Shown here in pieces: positions 46,202-57,685 of a stretch of DNA of 57,733 nucleotides (position 1 is its first letter; every line of letters begins with the position of its first letter). Under the pieces are notes generated by a model. That model had not been told where the DNA came from. It did no database searches and saw only the letters and a program-made list of their open reading frames with translations. The position numbers and the translations under genes are program-made. This DNA comes from Macrococcoides caseolyticum (GTDB lineage: Bacteria; Bacillota; Bacilli; Staphylococcales; Staphylococcaceae), in the NCBI RefSeq assembly GCF_002902665.1, contig NZ_PPRM01000028.1, positions 1 through 57,733 on the forward strand, read 5' to 3'.

Positions 46202-47547
46202 TTATGAATGCATTTGCATCTCTGACTTCTTGTAAGCATTTGGGATGACCGTTACGAATGTCCCTTCATTCAGTGGATAGCCACTCTTATCAATCTTCAC
46301 CTTAACAAGTTCACCAATTAAATGCTCATCAGCTTCAAACTGCACCTTAAGGTAATTATCCGTGTAACCGACAAGCATATTACCATTGCTTGCCTTCTCT
46401 TCAGGAATCACTTCTAGTACATCACCTTCAAAGCGACTCGCGTATTCTTTTGCCAGCTGATCGCTTAATGTAATTAAACGATGTACGCGGTCATTCTTAA
46501 TAGATTCATCAATCTGATCCGTCATTCTCGCAGCAGGCGTGCCTGTACGCATTGAATACGGGAAGACGTGTAGTTCACTGAAACCATGCTGTAAAATAAA
46601 GTCATACGTCTCCTGGAACTCTTCCTCAGTCTCACCAGGGAAACCGACAATAACATCACTTGTTACAGCAAGACCTGGCATAATCGCATGCAATTTCTTC
46701 AGACGCTCTGAGAAATGAGACATCGTATATTTACGACGCATACGCTTTAACACCGTATCACTACCTGACTGAAGGGGATGTGTAAGTGACGCACGACTTT
46801 ATTACTCTTGTCAATCACATCAATTACTTCATCGGTTAACTGACTCGCTTCGATAGAAGAAATACGAATACGCTTCAGACCATCAATCGTCTCTAGATCA
46901 CGCAATAACTGCGCTAGATTATAATCCTTTAAATCTTCACCATAACCACCCGTATGAATCCCTGTTAATACAATCTCCTGATAACCGGACTGTACAAGCT
47001 GCGTTGCCTGACGGACAACTTCTTTTGGATCACGAGAACGCATTAAACCACGCGCCCAAGGAATGATACAGAACGTACAGAAGTTGTTACACCCTTCCTG
47101 AATCTTGAGTGACGCACGCGTACGGTCCGTAAAGTAAGGTACATCTAACTCCTCATACGTACGATTCTTCATAATATTTGTCACGCCGTTAATCGGTTGA
47201 CGTTCAGCACGATACTGTTCGATATAGGGAAGCATCTTATGACGGTCCTGTGTACCGACAACAATATCTACACCCGCAATATCCATAATTTCAGCAGATG
47301 ACGTCTGTGCATAACAACCTGTAACACAAATTACCGCATCAGGATTACGACGAATCGCACGACGAATCACTTGACGACTCTTCTTGTCCCCTGTATTTGT
47401 TACAGTACATGTATTAATAACATAGACGTCAGCGTTTTGTTCAAAATCAACGCGCTCATAATCAGCATCTTTAAATAACTGCCAAATCGCTTCTGTTTCA
47501 TAATGGTTTACTTTACAGCCCAACGTATGAAATGCAACTGTTGACAT
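46202..47547 (-). pseudogene. mtaB: tRNA t6A37 methylthiotransferase MtaB, frameshifted
   Basis: The two halves of MtaB (YqeV), which converts t6A37 to ms2t6A37 in tRNA. The first half (47547-46747) has the UPF0004 cysteines (HTLGCKVN, INTCTVT, TGCYAQ) and radical-SAM CNNFCTFC; the second (ending 46202) has the rest of the barrel and a TRAM domain. They join at 46774-46777: the minus strand reads ATCCCCTTCAG, while restoring one C would give the family motif HIPLQSGSD and a single 448-residue product, the usual length. Without it the first half ends after nine foreign residues at TAA. Either a sequencing error or a real mutation. Confidence 0.92.
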
Positions 47548-47642
47548 ATGTTCACCTCATTTATAATTCTTTGCATTATATAAAAATACCATGAATATTA
47601 ATAACTTTCAATGTCATTGCATGGAATGTTATTGATATACAA

Positions 47643-47668
47643 TAAAAGACACTGAGAGTTCAGTGTCT
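47643..47668 (-). terminator. terminator of rsmE
   Basis: AGACACTGA (47647-47655) and TCAGTGTCT (47660-47668) with a short U-rich tail; the stem begins in the rsmE stop codon. It would separate prmA-rsmE from mtaB. Confidence 0.72.
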
Positions 47669-48404
47669 AATTCAACTCAAAATGAAAGCTCATTGCTGAT
47701 AATGCATAAAGTGGTGCCGTCTCTGCTCTTAATATACGTGGCCCAAGTCCTATCACCTTACTACCAAACTGAGCCACTTCCGCTTCACTCAGCCCACCTT
47801 CCGGACCAAATATCACGCACACCTTATCACCATGCTTTACATCTTGCAATGCTTCCGTAAAGTTTTTAATCTCACCTGACTTCGCGGTCTCTTCATACGC
47901 AATCAGCACATGATCAAATGCTTCAAGTTTCTTTGCTAAAGCTTTCCCGCTCGCGACAAATTCAATAGATGGGACAATTTGTCTGTAACTCTGCTCAGCC
48001 GCTTCCTTAACGATCTTTGTAAAACGTTCTACCTTCTTCTGAAACTTCTTTTCGTCTACTTTCACAATCGTTCTTTCACTAACAAACGGTATAAACGACG
48101 CGGCTCCAAGTTCTGTTGCCTTCTGTATCATCCATTCATACTTATCATTTTTAAGTAACCCGCTCGCAATCGTTACAGACACAGGCATCTCTGTAAGAAT
48201 ATCAATGTCTTCAATCGGTTTCACTGTAATCTCAGTCTGAATATCAATAATCTCACAAATCATCGTTGCATTCGTAAAGTTAACGATTACTTTATCTCCC
48301 GTTTGCTGTCGCATAACGTTTTTGATATGGTGGACGTCATCCTTACCACTGATCTGATATGTTTCATTTATAACACTTTTTACATCAAGAAAATATCGCT
48401 GCAT
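47667..48404 (-). CDS. rsmE: 16S rRNA (uracil(1498)-N(3))-methyltransferase
   Basis: A 245-residue SPOUT-class methyltransferase. N-terminal PUA-like domain (YQISGKDDVHHIKNVMRQQTGD) and C-terminal knot with CVIFGPEGGLSEAEV and LGPRILRAETAPLYALS. ATG 48404 lies one base after the prmA stop with AGAGG before it; earlier in-frame codons are inside prmA. Confidence 0.94.
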   Translation of the reverse strand: MQRYFLDVKSVINETYQISGKDDVHHIKNVMRQQTGDKVIVNFTNATMICEIIDIQTEITVKPIEDIDILTEMPVSVTIASGLLKNDKYEWMIQKATELGAASFIPFVSERTIVKVDEKKFQKKVERFTKIVKEAAEQSYRQIVPSIEFVASGKALAKKLEAFDHVLIAYEETAKSGEIKNFTEALQDVKHGDKVCVIFGPEGGLSEAEVAQFGSKVIGLGPRILRAETAPLYALSAMSFHFELN

Positions 48405-48405
48405 A

Positions 48406-49341
48406 CTATGCCTCTTTTCTTGCTGCAATGGCAACCCATCCACTATCGCGCATCACTTCCACAATTGTATACCCGACGCCTTTTAAGTGGTCGATAATCA
48501 TCTCTTCTTTCTCTTCTATGATGCCTGATATTATGAGAAGTCCGTTATCATTTAACAATGCATAACTATCATCAATCATCATATCCACGATATGAGCTAA
48601 TATATTTGCAAATATTACATCTCGTTTCTCTGTCTCACCTTTAAGAAGATTACCGGGTTCTGCTTGTATCGCATCAAGACAGTCATTCTTCTCAAAATTG
48701 TCTTCTGCTACTTTCACAGCAACAGAATCTAAATCGAGTGCTTTAATCGGCTCGGCGCCGAGTTTATGTGCAGCGATACTTAATATGCCAGACCCAGTAC
48801 CTACGTCAACTATAGACTGACCCTTTTCTACATACTTCTCAATTAATTTGAGACACATCGAAGTCGTGGCATGATCGCCAGTACCAAATGCCATACCAGG
48901 ATCCAGATGTATCGCATGCTCACCATCCTGCAAACCGTCATAGCTTTCCCAGCTCGGTACGATAACGAACTTGTCTGAAACTTTAAAGGCATGGAAATGA
49001 TTCTTCCATTCATTTGCCCAGTCTTCTTCCTGTACAGTATTTGTACTGAATTCAAGACGAGTGACGTCGACATCGTTTAATGCATCTACTTTTTCTTTAA
49101 TCTGCTCTATAACAGACGCATCATAATCTAGTTCACTAAAGTAAACTTTAACGCGTACATCCTCTTCTGGAAAATCATCCGGATTTAATTCATAAATTTC
49201 CCCGAATGTTTCAATACGACCTTTCTGAAGTTCAAGACTATCTTCAATCACTACACCATTCGCGCCAACTTCATTCAGAATATCCGCAATAAATGGCTCA
49301 AGTTCATGATTGATCATCATCGTTATCTCTACATAGTTCAT
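48406..49341 (-). CDS. prmA: ribosomal protein L11 methyltransferase
   Basis: A 311-residue SAM-dependent protein methyltransferase that trimethylates ribosomal protein L11. SAM site VDVGTGSGILSIAAHKLGA, then ALDLDS and the NPPF-like FANILAHIV. DPGMAFGTGDHATTSMCL is also typical. It lies between dnaJ and rsmE, three bases after dnaJ... stop region, as in the Bacillus dnaK cluster. Confidence 0.94.
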   Translation of the reverse strand: MNYVEITMMINHELEPFIADILNEVGANGVVIEDSLELQKGRIETFGEIYELNPDDFPEEDVRVKVYFSELDYDASVIEQIKEKVDALNDVDVTRLEFSTNTVQEEDWANEWKNHFHAFKVSDKFVIVPSWESYDGLQDGEHAIHLDPGMAFGTGDHATTSMCLKLIEKYVEKGQSIVDVGTGSGILSIAAHKLGAEPIKALDLDSVAVKVAEDNFEKNDCLDAIQAEPGNLLKGETEKRDVIFANILAHIVDMMIDDSYALLNDNGLLIISGIIEEKEEMIIDHLKGVGYTIVEVMRDSGWVAIAARKEA

Positions 49342-49343
49342 CT

Positions 49344-50462
49344 TTATTCTCCTTTAAAGAAGCGTTTTGTTTTATCAAAGAAATTTGAAGGCTGCTCAGT
49401 GATATCATGTCCGTCTATTTCTGCAAACTCTCTTAGTAACTCCGCTTGTCTATTCGTCATCTTAACTGGCGTCATCACTTTAACTGTTACATATTCATCA
49501 CCGCGACCATAGCCATGGACGTTCTGAACACCTTTTTCCTTCAATCGGAAACGTTTGCCTGTTTGTGTTCCTGCTGGAATCGTTAGCTTCACTTTGCCTT
49601 CTAACGTTGGGACTTCGACTTCGTCACCAAGTGCCGCTTGTGCGATTGACAATTCCAATGTATAGAAGATATCCTCACCAGAGCGATCAAAGTATGCATG
49701 GTCCTGTACATTAAATACAACATATAAATCTCCAGCTGGTCCGCCATTTATACCTGGTTCACCTTGACCTGATAGTCGAATTTGCTGACCTGTATCAACA
49801 CCTGCCGGTACTTTCACGCTAATCTTAACTGTCTTAATCTTTCTACCAGTACCGCCACAGTCAGAACATTTCTCTTCAAACTCTTTACCAGTACCACCAC
49901 AATCTGGACAAGTACGTTCACTTCTCACGCGACCAAATGGCGTGTTCTGTTCAACATGAACATTTCCTCGTCCACCACAAGTTGAGCATGTCTTAATATT
50001 TGTTCCTGGTTGTGCACCACTGCCATCACACGTATCACATTCGACTTCCTTCTTCACTGAAATTTCTTTCTCAGCGCCAAATACAGCCTCTTCAAACGTT
50101 ACATTCATCTGATACTGCAAATCATTCCCTTGTCGCGGTGCATTCGGGTCACGTCGTGCACCACCACCAAAGAACGAACTGAAGATATCTTCGAATCCAC
50201 CGAAGCCACCAAAGTCCTGGCCACCAAAGCCAGCACCTTGTCCCATGCCTGCATGACCGAACTGATCATACTGTACTTTTTTCTGATCATCACTTAACAC
50301 TTCGTATGCCTCAGCAATTTCTTTGAATTTATCTTCAGCATCCGCTTCTTTATTAATGTCCGGATGATATTTCTTTGATAGTTTCTTATATGCTCTTTTT
50401 ATCTCTTCTTTAGAAGCACCTTTAGATAATCCAAGTACTTCGTAGTAATCCCTTTTCGCCAC
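49344..50462 (-). CDS. dnaJ: chaperone protein DnaJ
   Basis: A 372-residue type I Hsp40: J domain with HPD ([10 protein letters not shown]), Gly/Phe region ([16 protein letters not shown]), four CxxCxGxG zinc repeats ([32 protein letters not shown]) and the C-terminal client-binding domain. It delivers substrates to DnaK. A hairpin between dnaK and dnaJ may reduce its level. Confidence 0.96.
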   Translation of the reverse strand: MAKRDYYEVLGLSKGASKEEIKRAYKKLSKKYHPDINKEADAEDKFKEIAEAYEVLSDDQKKVQYDQFGHAGMGQGAGFGGQDFGGFGGFEDIFSSFFGGGARRDPNAPRQGNDLQYQMNVTFEEAVFGAEKEISVKKEVECDTCDGSGAQPGTNIKTCSTCGGRGNVHVEQNTPFGRVRSERTCPDCGGTGKEFEEKCSDCGGTGRKIKTVKISVKVPAGVDTGQQIRLSGQGEPGINGGPAGDLYVVFNVQDHAYFDRSGEDIFYTLELSIAQAALGDEVEVPTLEGKVKLTIPAGTQTGKRFRLKEKGVQNVHGYGRGDEYVTVKVMTPVKMTNRQAELLREFAEIDGHDITEQPSNFFDKTKRFFKGE

Positions 50463-50517
50463 GTTTCATTCTCCCTTTCTTATTTCTTTATTACTATATC
50501 AGTGTATCGCATGTTTT

Positions 50518-50556
50518 AAAAGAAAAAGTCAAAGCCAATAAATTGACTTTGACTTT
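50518..50556 (-). terminator. terminator-like hairpin between dnaK and dnaJ
   Basis: A 15-base stem with one mismatch (arms AAAGTCAAAG/CTTTGACTTT, within 50525-50556) followed by U-rich sequence on the minus strand. Confidence 0.72.
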
Positions 50557-50566
50557 AAAAGAGTAC

Positions 50567-52426
<1,860 letters not shown>

Positions 52427-52441
52427 TTATAAAACTAAAAA

Positions 52442-53041
52442 TCATTCGTTTACTTTAACCATTGACGGTCTTAGTACACGTTCCTTTAATTTATAGCCCT
52501 TCTGTAGTTCTTCAAGTACGATACCTGAATCCTTATGCTCATCACTTTCTTGCATCACTGCTTGATGAAGATTTGGATCGAATGGCTGGTCAAGTGCTTC
52601 TATGACTTCTAATCCATTCTCTTTAAGTGAATGTAACAGACTTTCATAAACCATCTCTACACCCTTGTGAAGTGATTTAAACTCATCTGATTCACCTTGC
52701 TGCGCTAGTGCACGTTCAATATTATCAATTGCTGGTAATATATCACGTAATACGCTCTGTGCACGATATGTTCTTTCAGTATCTAATTCCTGACGCGTGC
52801 GCTTCTTATAGTTTTCAAACTCTGCATACAGTCTTAAATACTTCTCCTCTGACTGCTCAAGCTTTGCTTCAAGTTCAGCCACCGGGTCGGTACTTTCCTC
52901 TTCAATAGGTGCCTCACTCACTACTGTTGCATCTGGAGTTTCGGTTGATTCAACATCTGTTTCATTGCTTTCAGTTTCATTCGTTTCTGTTTCTATGATG
53001 CTTTCGTCTTTTATTACATCCTGCTTATTCTCTTCTGACAA
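52442..53041 (-). CDS. grpE: nucleotide exchange factor GrpE
   Basis: A 199-residue GrpE: an acidic low-complexity N-terminus (about 1-50), a long dimeric coiled coil (about 52-110, [16 protein letters not shown]) and the C-terminal beta domain ([19 protein letters not shown]). It drives ADP release from DnaK. It follows hrcA by two bases. Confidence 0.95.
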   Translation of the reverse strand: MSEENKQDVIKDESIIETETNETESNETDVESTETPDATVVSEAPIEEESTDPVAELEAKLEQSEEKYLRLYAEFENYKKRTRQELDTERTYRAQSVLRDILPAIDNIERALAQQGESDEFKSLHKGVEMVYESLLHSLKENGLEVIEALDQPFDPNLHQAVMQESDEHKDSGIVLEELQKGYKLKERVLRPSMVKVNE

Positions 53042-53043
53042 AT

Positions 53044-53997
53044 CTAGTCCTCCTTAAACATTCGATGTAAATTCGATAATTTATTAAATATATCACGGTA
53101 ACTCATTTGAGTTGGTCCGATGATTGAAATATTACCATTCATATTATGCATATGAATCGGTGTTGTTACAATCGATATCCCTTGTAAATTCTCACTAATC
53201 TCCTGACCTAATATTACTTCAATCTGATTCGACTGCTTTGATTCTATTAGATCTGGTAATGTTCTAGAGTCGATAAGCTTCAACATTTCTCTAATCGCTT
53301 CTAGATTATCAGAGTCCATAATTTCGTATAAATACTCACGACCTTCAAAGAACACTGCGTTTGTATTCGTTGTCGCTTTCTTAATAATCTCTGATTTAAT
53401 ATGTGTTAATGGAAGCTGCTTTATCGACGGATATCCTTCCTGATGTAAATTCGGCTTATTAATTGATGCCAAATTCGCATTCAAGAAATTATTCATCTTC
53501 TCAATTTCAAGTCTCGTTAAACGTACCTGCCATGAAATTTGCTGATGTTCAACATTTCCGTTTTCATATACGATAATCAGCACCAGCTTCGTCGGTGTTA
53601 AGTATGTTAAATGAATTTGGGAAATAGACTTCATATCGATTTGAGACGTTGTTGCAATAGACAAGTGTCTTGTATCTCTTGCGATTAATTGTGCAAGTCT
53701 TCTGAAGTCAAGTGCATCACTGTTATTAATATCGAAGTTCGGTTCATAAGGAAATTCTTCCTGTAGCGCTTCTACATAAAACTTATAACCCGTTTCTGAA
53801 GGAACACGTCCTGAAGATGTGTGCATCTTCTCGATTAAACCAAAATCTTCTAAACGTTTCATCTCTGCACGTATCGTTGCAGGACTGACATTAAAGTGAT
53901 GATCATCAATTAACTTCTTAGATGCTATAGGCGTTCCACTATCAACAAAATCCTCAACAATTACGTTTAACAAATGTAATTGTCTATCTGTTAGCAT
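53044..53997 (-). CDS. hrcA: heat-inducible transcription repressor HrcA
   Basis: A 317-residue repressor with an N-terminal winged helix ([32 protein letters not shown]) and a GAF-like dimer domain. It binds CIRCE operators and is kept active by GroEL. CIRCE lies just upstream, so the operon is autoregulated. GAGGTG precedes the ATG. Confidence 0.96.
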   Translation of the reverse strand: MLTDRQLHLLNVIVEDFVDSGTPIASKKLIDDHHFNVSPATIRAEMKRLEDFGLIEKMHTSSGRVPSETGYKFYVEALQEEFPYEPNFDINNSDALDFRRLAQLIARDTRHLSIATTSQIDMKSISQIHLTYLTPTKLVLIIVYENGNVEHQQISWQVRLTRLEIEKMNNFLNANLASINKPNLHQEGYPSIKQLPLTHIKSEIIKKATTNTNAVFFEGREYLYEIMDSDNLEAIREMLKLIDSRTLPDLIESKQSNQIEVILGQEISENLQGISIVTTPIHMHNMNGNISIIGPTQMSYRDIFNKLSNLHRMFKED

Positions 53998-54008
53998 ATT
54001 TCACCTCG

Positions 54009-54035
54009 TTAGCACTCTATCACCTCAAGTGCTAA
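54009..54035. promoter_or_regulatory. CIRCE operator
   Basis: TTAGCACTC-N9-AAGTGCTAA, one mismatch from the consensus inverted repeat TTAGCACTC-N9-GAGTGCTAA. It overlaps the predicted transcript start of the hrcA operon and ends 11 bases before the hrcA start codon. Confidence 0.95.
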
Positions 54036-54039
54036 TACT

Positions 54040-54068
54040 AATTTATCAAATTGGTCAAAGTATGTCAA
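54040..54068 (-). promoter_or_regulatory. sigma-A promoter of the hrcA operon
   Basis: A perfect TTGACA (54068-54063), 17 bases, TAAATT (54045-54040). Transcript start near 54033, inside CIRCE. Confidence 0.78.
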
Positions 54069-54087
54069 CATTAACACTCATAATTAT

Positions 54088-54131
54088 AAAAAAAGAAGTT
54101 CCTACTTACTAAACAGTAAGCAGGAACTTCT
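54088..54131 (-). terminator. terminator overlapping the end of hemW
   Basis: AGAAGTTCCT-CTTACT pairs with AGTAAG-AGGAACTTCT (54094-54110, 54115-54131), one mismatch, with a U-run following. The last seven hemW codons make the 5' arm and the TAG stop closes the loop. Confidence 0.88.
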
Positions 54132-55224
54132 CAAACACATCATTTCCACGCATTCTTCCGAGTACTGTCAAAGAGATGCGATCATCCATCTCAATTAAAT
54201 ACCCTTCTTTTACAAGCTCAGTCGTGACATCTTTAAACACATCATCACACGACGTTTTATATCGCGCAAGAAATTCATTCTTGCTAATGCCTTCATTCAA
54301 TCTTAATCCTAAAAACATAAACTCTTCCATTGCAGCATCAACTGTGACAGGTATGCGTTCTTTAACCGCATCGCCTTTATGCATCGCTTTAATGTAGTGT
54401 GGAACAGGTGCAATGTTATAATAGCGTACTCCGTCAATGTACCCATGACTTCCGGCCCCGGCACCATAATATTCTTTATTCTGCCAGTATACTTTATTGT
54501 GTGTTGATTCATGGTGTCCTTTAGCGTAATTAGAGATTTCATATTGATGAAAGCCTTGCGCGCTTAAAGTATTCATCGTGAGGGTGTACATCTCTGCAGC
54601 AAGCTGTTCATCCGGCAGCTGAAGCATGCCTTTTTTATACATATTATAAAACTGTGTCTTCGGCTCTAATATTAGGGAGTAACTTGAAATATGGTGTATA
54701 TCCAGTGATGTCGCAAGCGCTAGATCACGGCGACATTGCTCTAATGTCTGTGTCGGTAAATGATACATTAAGTCGAGACTGATAGATTCTATACCGAGTT
54801 CGTTTGCGGCGTTCACCGCGTTAAATATATCCTGTTCTTGATGTGTCCTGCCGAGCGACTTTAACAGATCATTATCAAACGTCTGTACACCGAGCGATAG
54901 ACGGTTGACACCGTACTGCTTCATTAATGCAATCTTGTTACGCGTCAATTCATCAGGATTTGCTTCCATCGTAAATTCTTCGTGTATCGTAAATGATTGC
55001 TCAATGTAACTGAGCAATCGTTCAAGTTGTCCTTCATTCAGCGCTGTAGGTGTACCTCCACCAATAAATACCGTTAACAAATCGCGTTCATCAATGAATG
55101 AAAGCTCTTTGATCAAACAATCCAGATATTCATCTACCGGCTGATTTTTAATGAGGAACTTATTAAAATCACAGTATGTGCATATACGATTACAAAAAGG
55201 AATATGAATATATAAACTTCTCAT
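54109..55224 (-). CDS. hemW: heme chaperone HemW (radical SAM)
   Basis: A 371-residue radical-SAM protein: YIHIPFCNRICTYCDF holds the 4Fe-4S motif CxxxCxxC, followed by FIGGGTPTAL, EANPDE and RLSLGVQTFD. HemW inserts heme and is not a coproporphyrinogen oxidase, though it is often annotated so. ATG 55224 has AGGAGGCATA before it. It lies between lepA and hrcA as in Bacillus. Confidence 0.93.
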   Translation of the reverse strand: MRSLYIHIPFCNRICTYCDFNKFLIKNQPVDEYLDCLIKELSFIDERDLLTVFIGGGTPTALNEGQLERLLSYIEQSFTIHEEFTMEANPDELTRNKIALMKQYGVNRLSLGVQTFDNDLLKSLGRTHQEQDIFNAVNAANELGIESISLDLMYHLPTQTLEQCRRDLALATSLDIHHISSYSLILEPKTQFYNMYKKGMLQLPDEQLAAEMYTLTMNTLSAQGFHQYEISNYAKGHHESTHNKVYWQNKEYYGAGAGSHGYIDGVRYYNIAPVPHYIKAMHKGDAVKERIPVTVDAAMEEFMFLGLRLNEGISKNEFLARYKTSCDDVFKDVTTELVKEGYLIEMDDRISLTVLGRMRGNDVFEKFLLTV

Positions 55225-55236
55225 TATGCCTCCTAA

Positions 55237-55265
55237 CAAACAAAGACATGGTTACCCATGTCTTT
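55237..55265 (-). terminator. hairpin between lepA and hemW
   Basis: AAAGACATGG (55242-55251) and CCATGTCTTT (55256-55265) with a U-rich tail on the minus strand; starts right after the lepA stop codon. It may reduce read-through into hemW. Confidence 0.75.
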
Positions 55266-57087
55266 ATTCTTCATCCATTTTCAGTACAGCTAAGAATGCA
55301 TCCTGAGGAATTTCAACCGATCCCACTGATTTCATCTTTGCTTTACCGGCTTTTTGTTTTTCAAGTAATTTACGCTTACGGCTGATATCGCCACCGTAAC
55401 ATTTCGCAAGTACGTTCTTACCGATCGATTTAATATTTGTACGTGCAATAATCTTCTGACCGATTGCTGCTTGAACAGGGACTTCGAACTGCTGTCTTGG
55501 AATTAATGTCTTTAACTTTTCAACGATGACTTTACCACGATCATATGCAAAATCTCTATGCACGATAAAGCTTAGTGCATCTACTGTTTCACCGTTTAAT
55601 AATATATCCATCTTCACAAGCTTGCTTTCCTGATAACCAATCAATTCATAATCAAATGAAGCATACCCTTTCGTGCTTGATTTCAACTGATCAAAGAAAT
55701 CAAATACAACTTCTGAAAGCGGTACTTCATAAATGATGTTAACACGGATATCATCTAAGTAATCCATCGTCTGGAAGTTTCCGCGTTTCTTCTGACAAAG
55801 TTCCATCACAGCACCCACATAATCATTCGGTACCATAATACTCGCTTTAACATAGGGTTCATAAATTTTATCGATCTTCTGCGGATCCGGCATTTTAGAC
55901 GGATTATCCACTACCACTTCGCTACCATCTGTCATCTCACATTTGTAGATAACGCTTGGTGCAGTCGCAATTAATTCAATACCAAATTCACGTTCAATAC
56001 GTTCCTGAATAATTTCCATATGTAGTAATCCTAAGAAACCGACACGGAAACCGAATCCTAACGCCTGAGATGTTTCCGGTTCAAATTCTAATGATGCATC
56101 GTTTAACTGAAGTTTCTCTAATGCTTCACGAAGATCATTATATTTACCAGTATCAATCGGATATACACCACAGAATACCATCGGGTTCATCTTCTTATAT
56201 CCTTGAAGCGGTTCTGGTGCCGGATTGCTGGCATGTGTAATTGTGTCACCGACACGTGAATCGCCAACATTCTTGATCGATGCCGTTAAATAACCCACAT
56301 CTCCAACCGTTAATTCAGCAACCGGCATTTGCTTCGGTGTATTGATTCCTACTTCGACAACTTCAAATTCTTTACCTGTCGCCATCATCTTAATCTTATC
56401 GCCTGCCTTAACCGTCCCATCAATAATTCTGATTGATGAAATAACACCACGATAGGCATCAAAAGCACTATCAAAGATCAGCGCTTTAAGTGGTGCTTCT
56501 GGATCACCCATTGGTGGGGGCACGAGTTCTACAATCTGTTCTAATATATCTTCAATGCCGATATTTGCCTTCGCACTTGCAAGCACAGCATCACTCGCAT
56601 CAAGACCGATAACATCTTCAATCTCCTGGCGCACACGCTCAGGTTCTGCTGCTGGTAAATCTATCTTATTGATAACCGGAATAAGTTCTAGCTCATTATC
56701 AAGTGCTAAATAAACGTTTGCCAGCGTTTGTGCTTCAATTCCTTGCGCAGCATCCACTACGAGAATGGCACCTTCACATGCAGCTAAACTACGAGAAACC
56801 TCATATGTGAAATCGACATGTCCAGGGGTATCGATTAAATGAAAGATGTAGGTCTCGCCATCTTTCGCTGTATAATTTAACTGTACTGCATTTAATTTAA
56901 TTGTAATCCCGCGTTCACGCTCGAGATCCATAGAATCAAGAAGCTGCGCTTTCATCTCACGCGTGGCTACAGATTTCGTATTCTCTAAAATTCTATCCGC
57001 CAAAGTCGACTTCCCATGGTCGATGTGGGCAATAATCGAAAAGTTTCTAATTCGTTCCTGACGCTTTAAACGTTGTTCATTATTCAT
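55264..57087 (-). CDS. lepA: elongation factor 4 (LepA)
   Basis: A 607-residue translational GTPase. G1 [10 protein letters not shown]2 RERGITIK, G3 DTPGHVDF, G4 NKIDLP, then the EF-G-like domains and the LepA-specific C-terminus ([25 protein letters not shown]). It back-translocates or aids initiation on ribosomes under stress. Single promoter upstream, divergent from rpsT. Confidence 0.97.
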   Translation of the reverse strand: MNNEQRLKRQERIRNFSIIAHIDHGKSTLADRILENTKSVATREMKAQLLDSMDLERERGITIKLNAVQLNYTAKDGETYIFHLIDTPGHVDFTYEVSRSLAACEGAILVVDAAQGIEAQTLANVYLALDNELELIPVINKIDLPAAEPERVRQEIEDVIGLDASDAVLASAKANIGIEDILEQIVELVPPPMGDPEAPLKALIFDSAFDAYRGVISSIRIIDGTVKAGDKIKMMATGKEFEVVEVGINTPKQMPVAELTVGDVGYLTASIKNVGDSRVGDTITHASNPAPEPLQGYKKMNPMVFCGVYPIDTGKYNDLREALEKLQLNDASLEFEPETSQALGFGFRVGFLGLLHMEIIQERIEREFGIELIATAPSVIYKCEMTDGSEVVVDNPSKMPDPQKIDKIYEPYVKASIMVPNDYVGAVMELCQKKRGNFQTMDYLDDIRVNIIYEVPLSEVVFDFFDQLKSSTKGYASFDYELIGYQESKLVKMDILLNGETVDALSFIVHRDFAYDRGKVIVEKLKTLIPRQQFEVPVQAAIGQKIIARTNIKSIGKNVLAKCYGGDISRKRKLLEKQKAGKAKMKSVGSVEIPQDAFLAVLKMDEE

Positions 57088-57125
57088 AGTTATTGTCCAA
57101 CTTTCTTAAATTGTTCGTATATTTG

Positions 57126-57154
57126 ATTATAACAACTAAATGTAAGTGTATCAA
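57126..57154 (-). promoter_or_regulatory. sigma-A promoter of lepA
   Basis: Minus-strand TTGATA (57154-57149), 17 bases, TATAAT (57131-57126), about 40 bases before the lepA start. Confidence 0.72.
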
Positions 57155-57268
57155 TCAGTTTTCAAAAAATTAGATTGCATATAATGCTTGAATTTGATAA
57201 AATATTTCTTGTTGCAATCAAATTTATAATTTTATGCAAGTGTAAGACATTTTTAGGAGGTGAAATTT

Positions 57269-57517
57269 ATGCCAAACATCAAATCTGCAATTAAACGTGT
57301 TACTACAAGTAACAAAGCACACGATGCTAACATTTCTCAAACAAATGATATGCGTACTGCTGTGAAAAACGCTAAAGCGGCAATTGAAAACAACGCTGAC
57401 AATAAATCAGAATTAGTACAAGTAGCTGTTAAAAAGATTGATAAAGCTGCGAAAAGCAACTTAATCCACTCAAACAAAGCTGACCGTTTAAAATCACAAA
57501 TCATGAAAAATAAATAA
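57269..57517 (+). CDS. rpsT: ribosomal protein S20
   Basis: An 82-residue bS20: MPNIKSAIKRVTTSNKAHDANIS, then basic helices. The start is the ATG at 57269, six bases after a perfect AGGAGGTG; an ATG three codons earlier lies inside that site. A TATAAT at about 57222-57227 is a likely -10 element with a weak -35. Divergent from lepA. Confidence 0.95.
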   Translation: MPNIKSAIKRVTTSNKAHDANISQTNDMRTAVKNAKAAIENNADNKSELVQVAVKKIDKAAKSNLIHSNKADRLKSQIMKNK

Positions 57518-57555
57518 AAGGTCGTGACTCGAGTGTTTAGACACGAGTAAAATCA

Positions 57556-57603
57556 CGAAAAAGAATGCAGGAAATGGTTTTTAATTTCCTGCATTCTTTT
57601 TCG
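57556..57603. terminator. 20-bp perfect hairpin after rpsT
   Basis: Bases 57556-57575 and 57584-57603 pair over 20 bp (core AATGCAGGAAAT/ATTTCCTGCATT) with an eight-base loop and A/T runs on both sides, so it works in both directions. A smaller hairpin (57520-57557, TCGTGA/TCACGA outer stem) precedes it. Confidence 0.88.
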
Positions 57604-57644
57604 TTTCGCCGGCGTATCTGCATAGGTGAAACCCGACGATAGTT

Positions 57645-57670
57645 TGAACATCACCCAGTCAAGTAGACAC
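57645..57670. mobile_element. IS3-family-like terminal inverted repeat (one element end)
   Basis: TGAACATCACCCAG followed by TCAAGTAGACAC resembles the IS3 terminal repeat from memory (TGATCTTACCCAGCAATAGT then GGACAC): TG start, ACCCAG, AGT and GACAC are kept. The element would extend rightward beyond the window. The other end and target duplication cannot be seen. Confidence 0.5.
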
Positions 57671-57685
57671 TTAAAAAAATAAAAA

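Noticed and set aside
46202-47547. Programmed ribosomal frameshift in mtaB
   Set aside because: There is no slippery heptamer with downstream structure or internal ribosome site at the junction, and homologues are single-frame; a one-base deletion is simpler.
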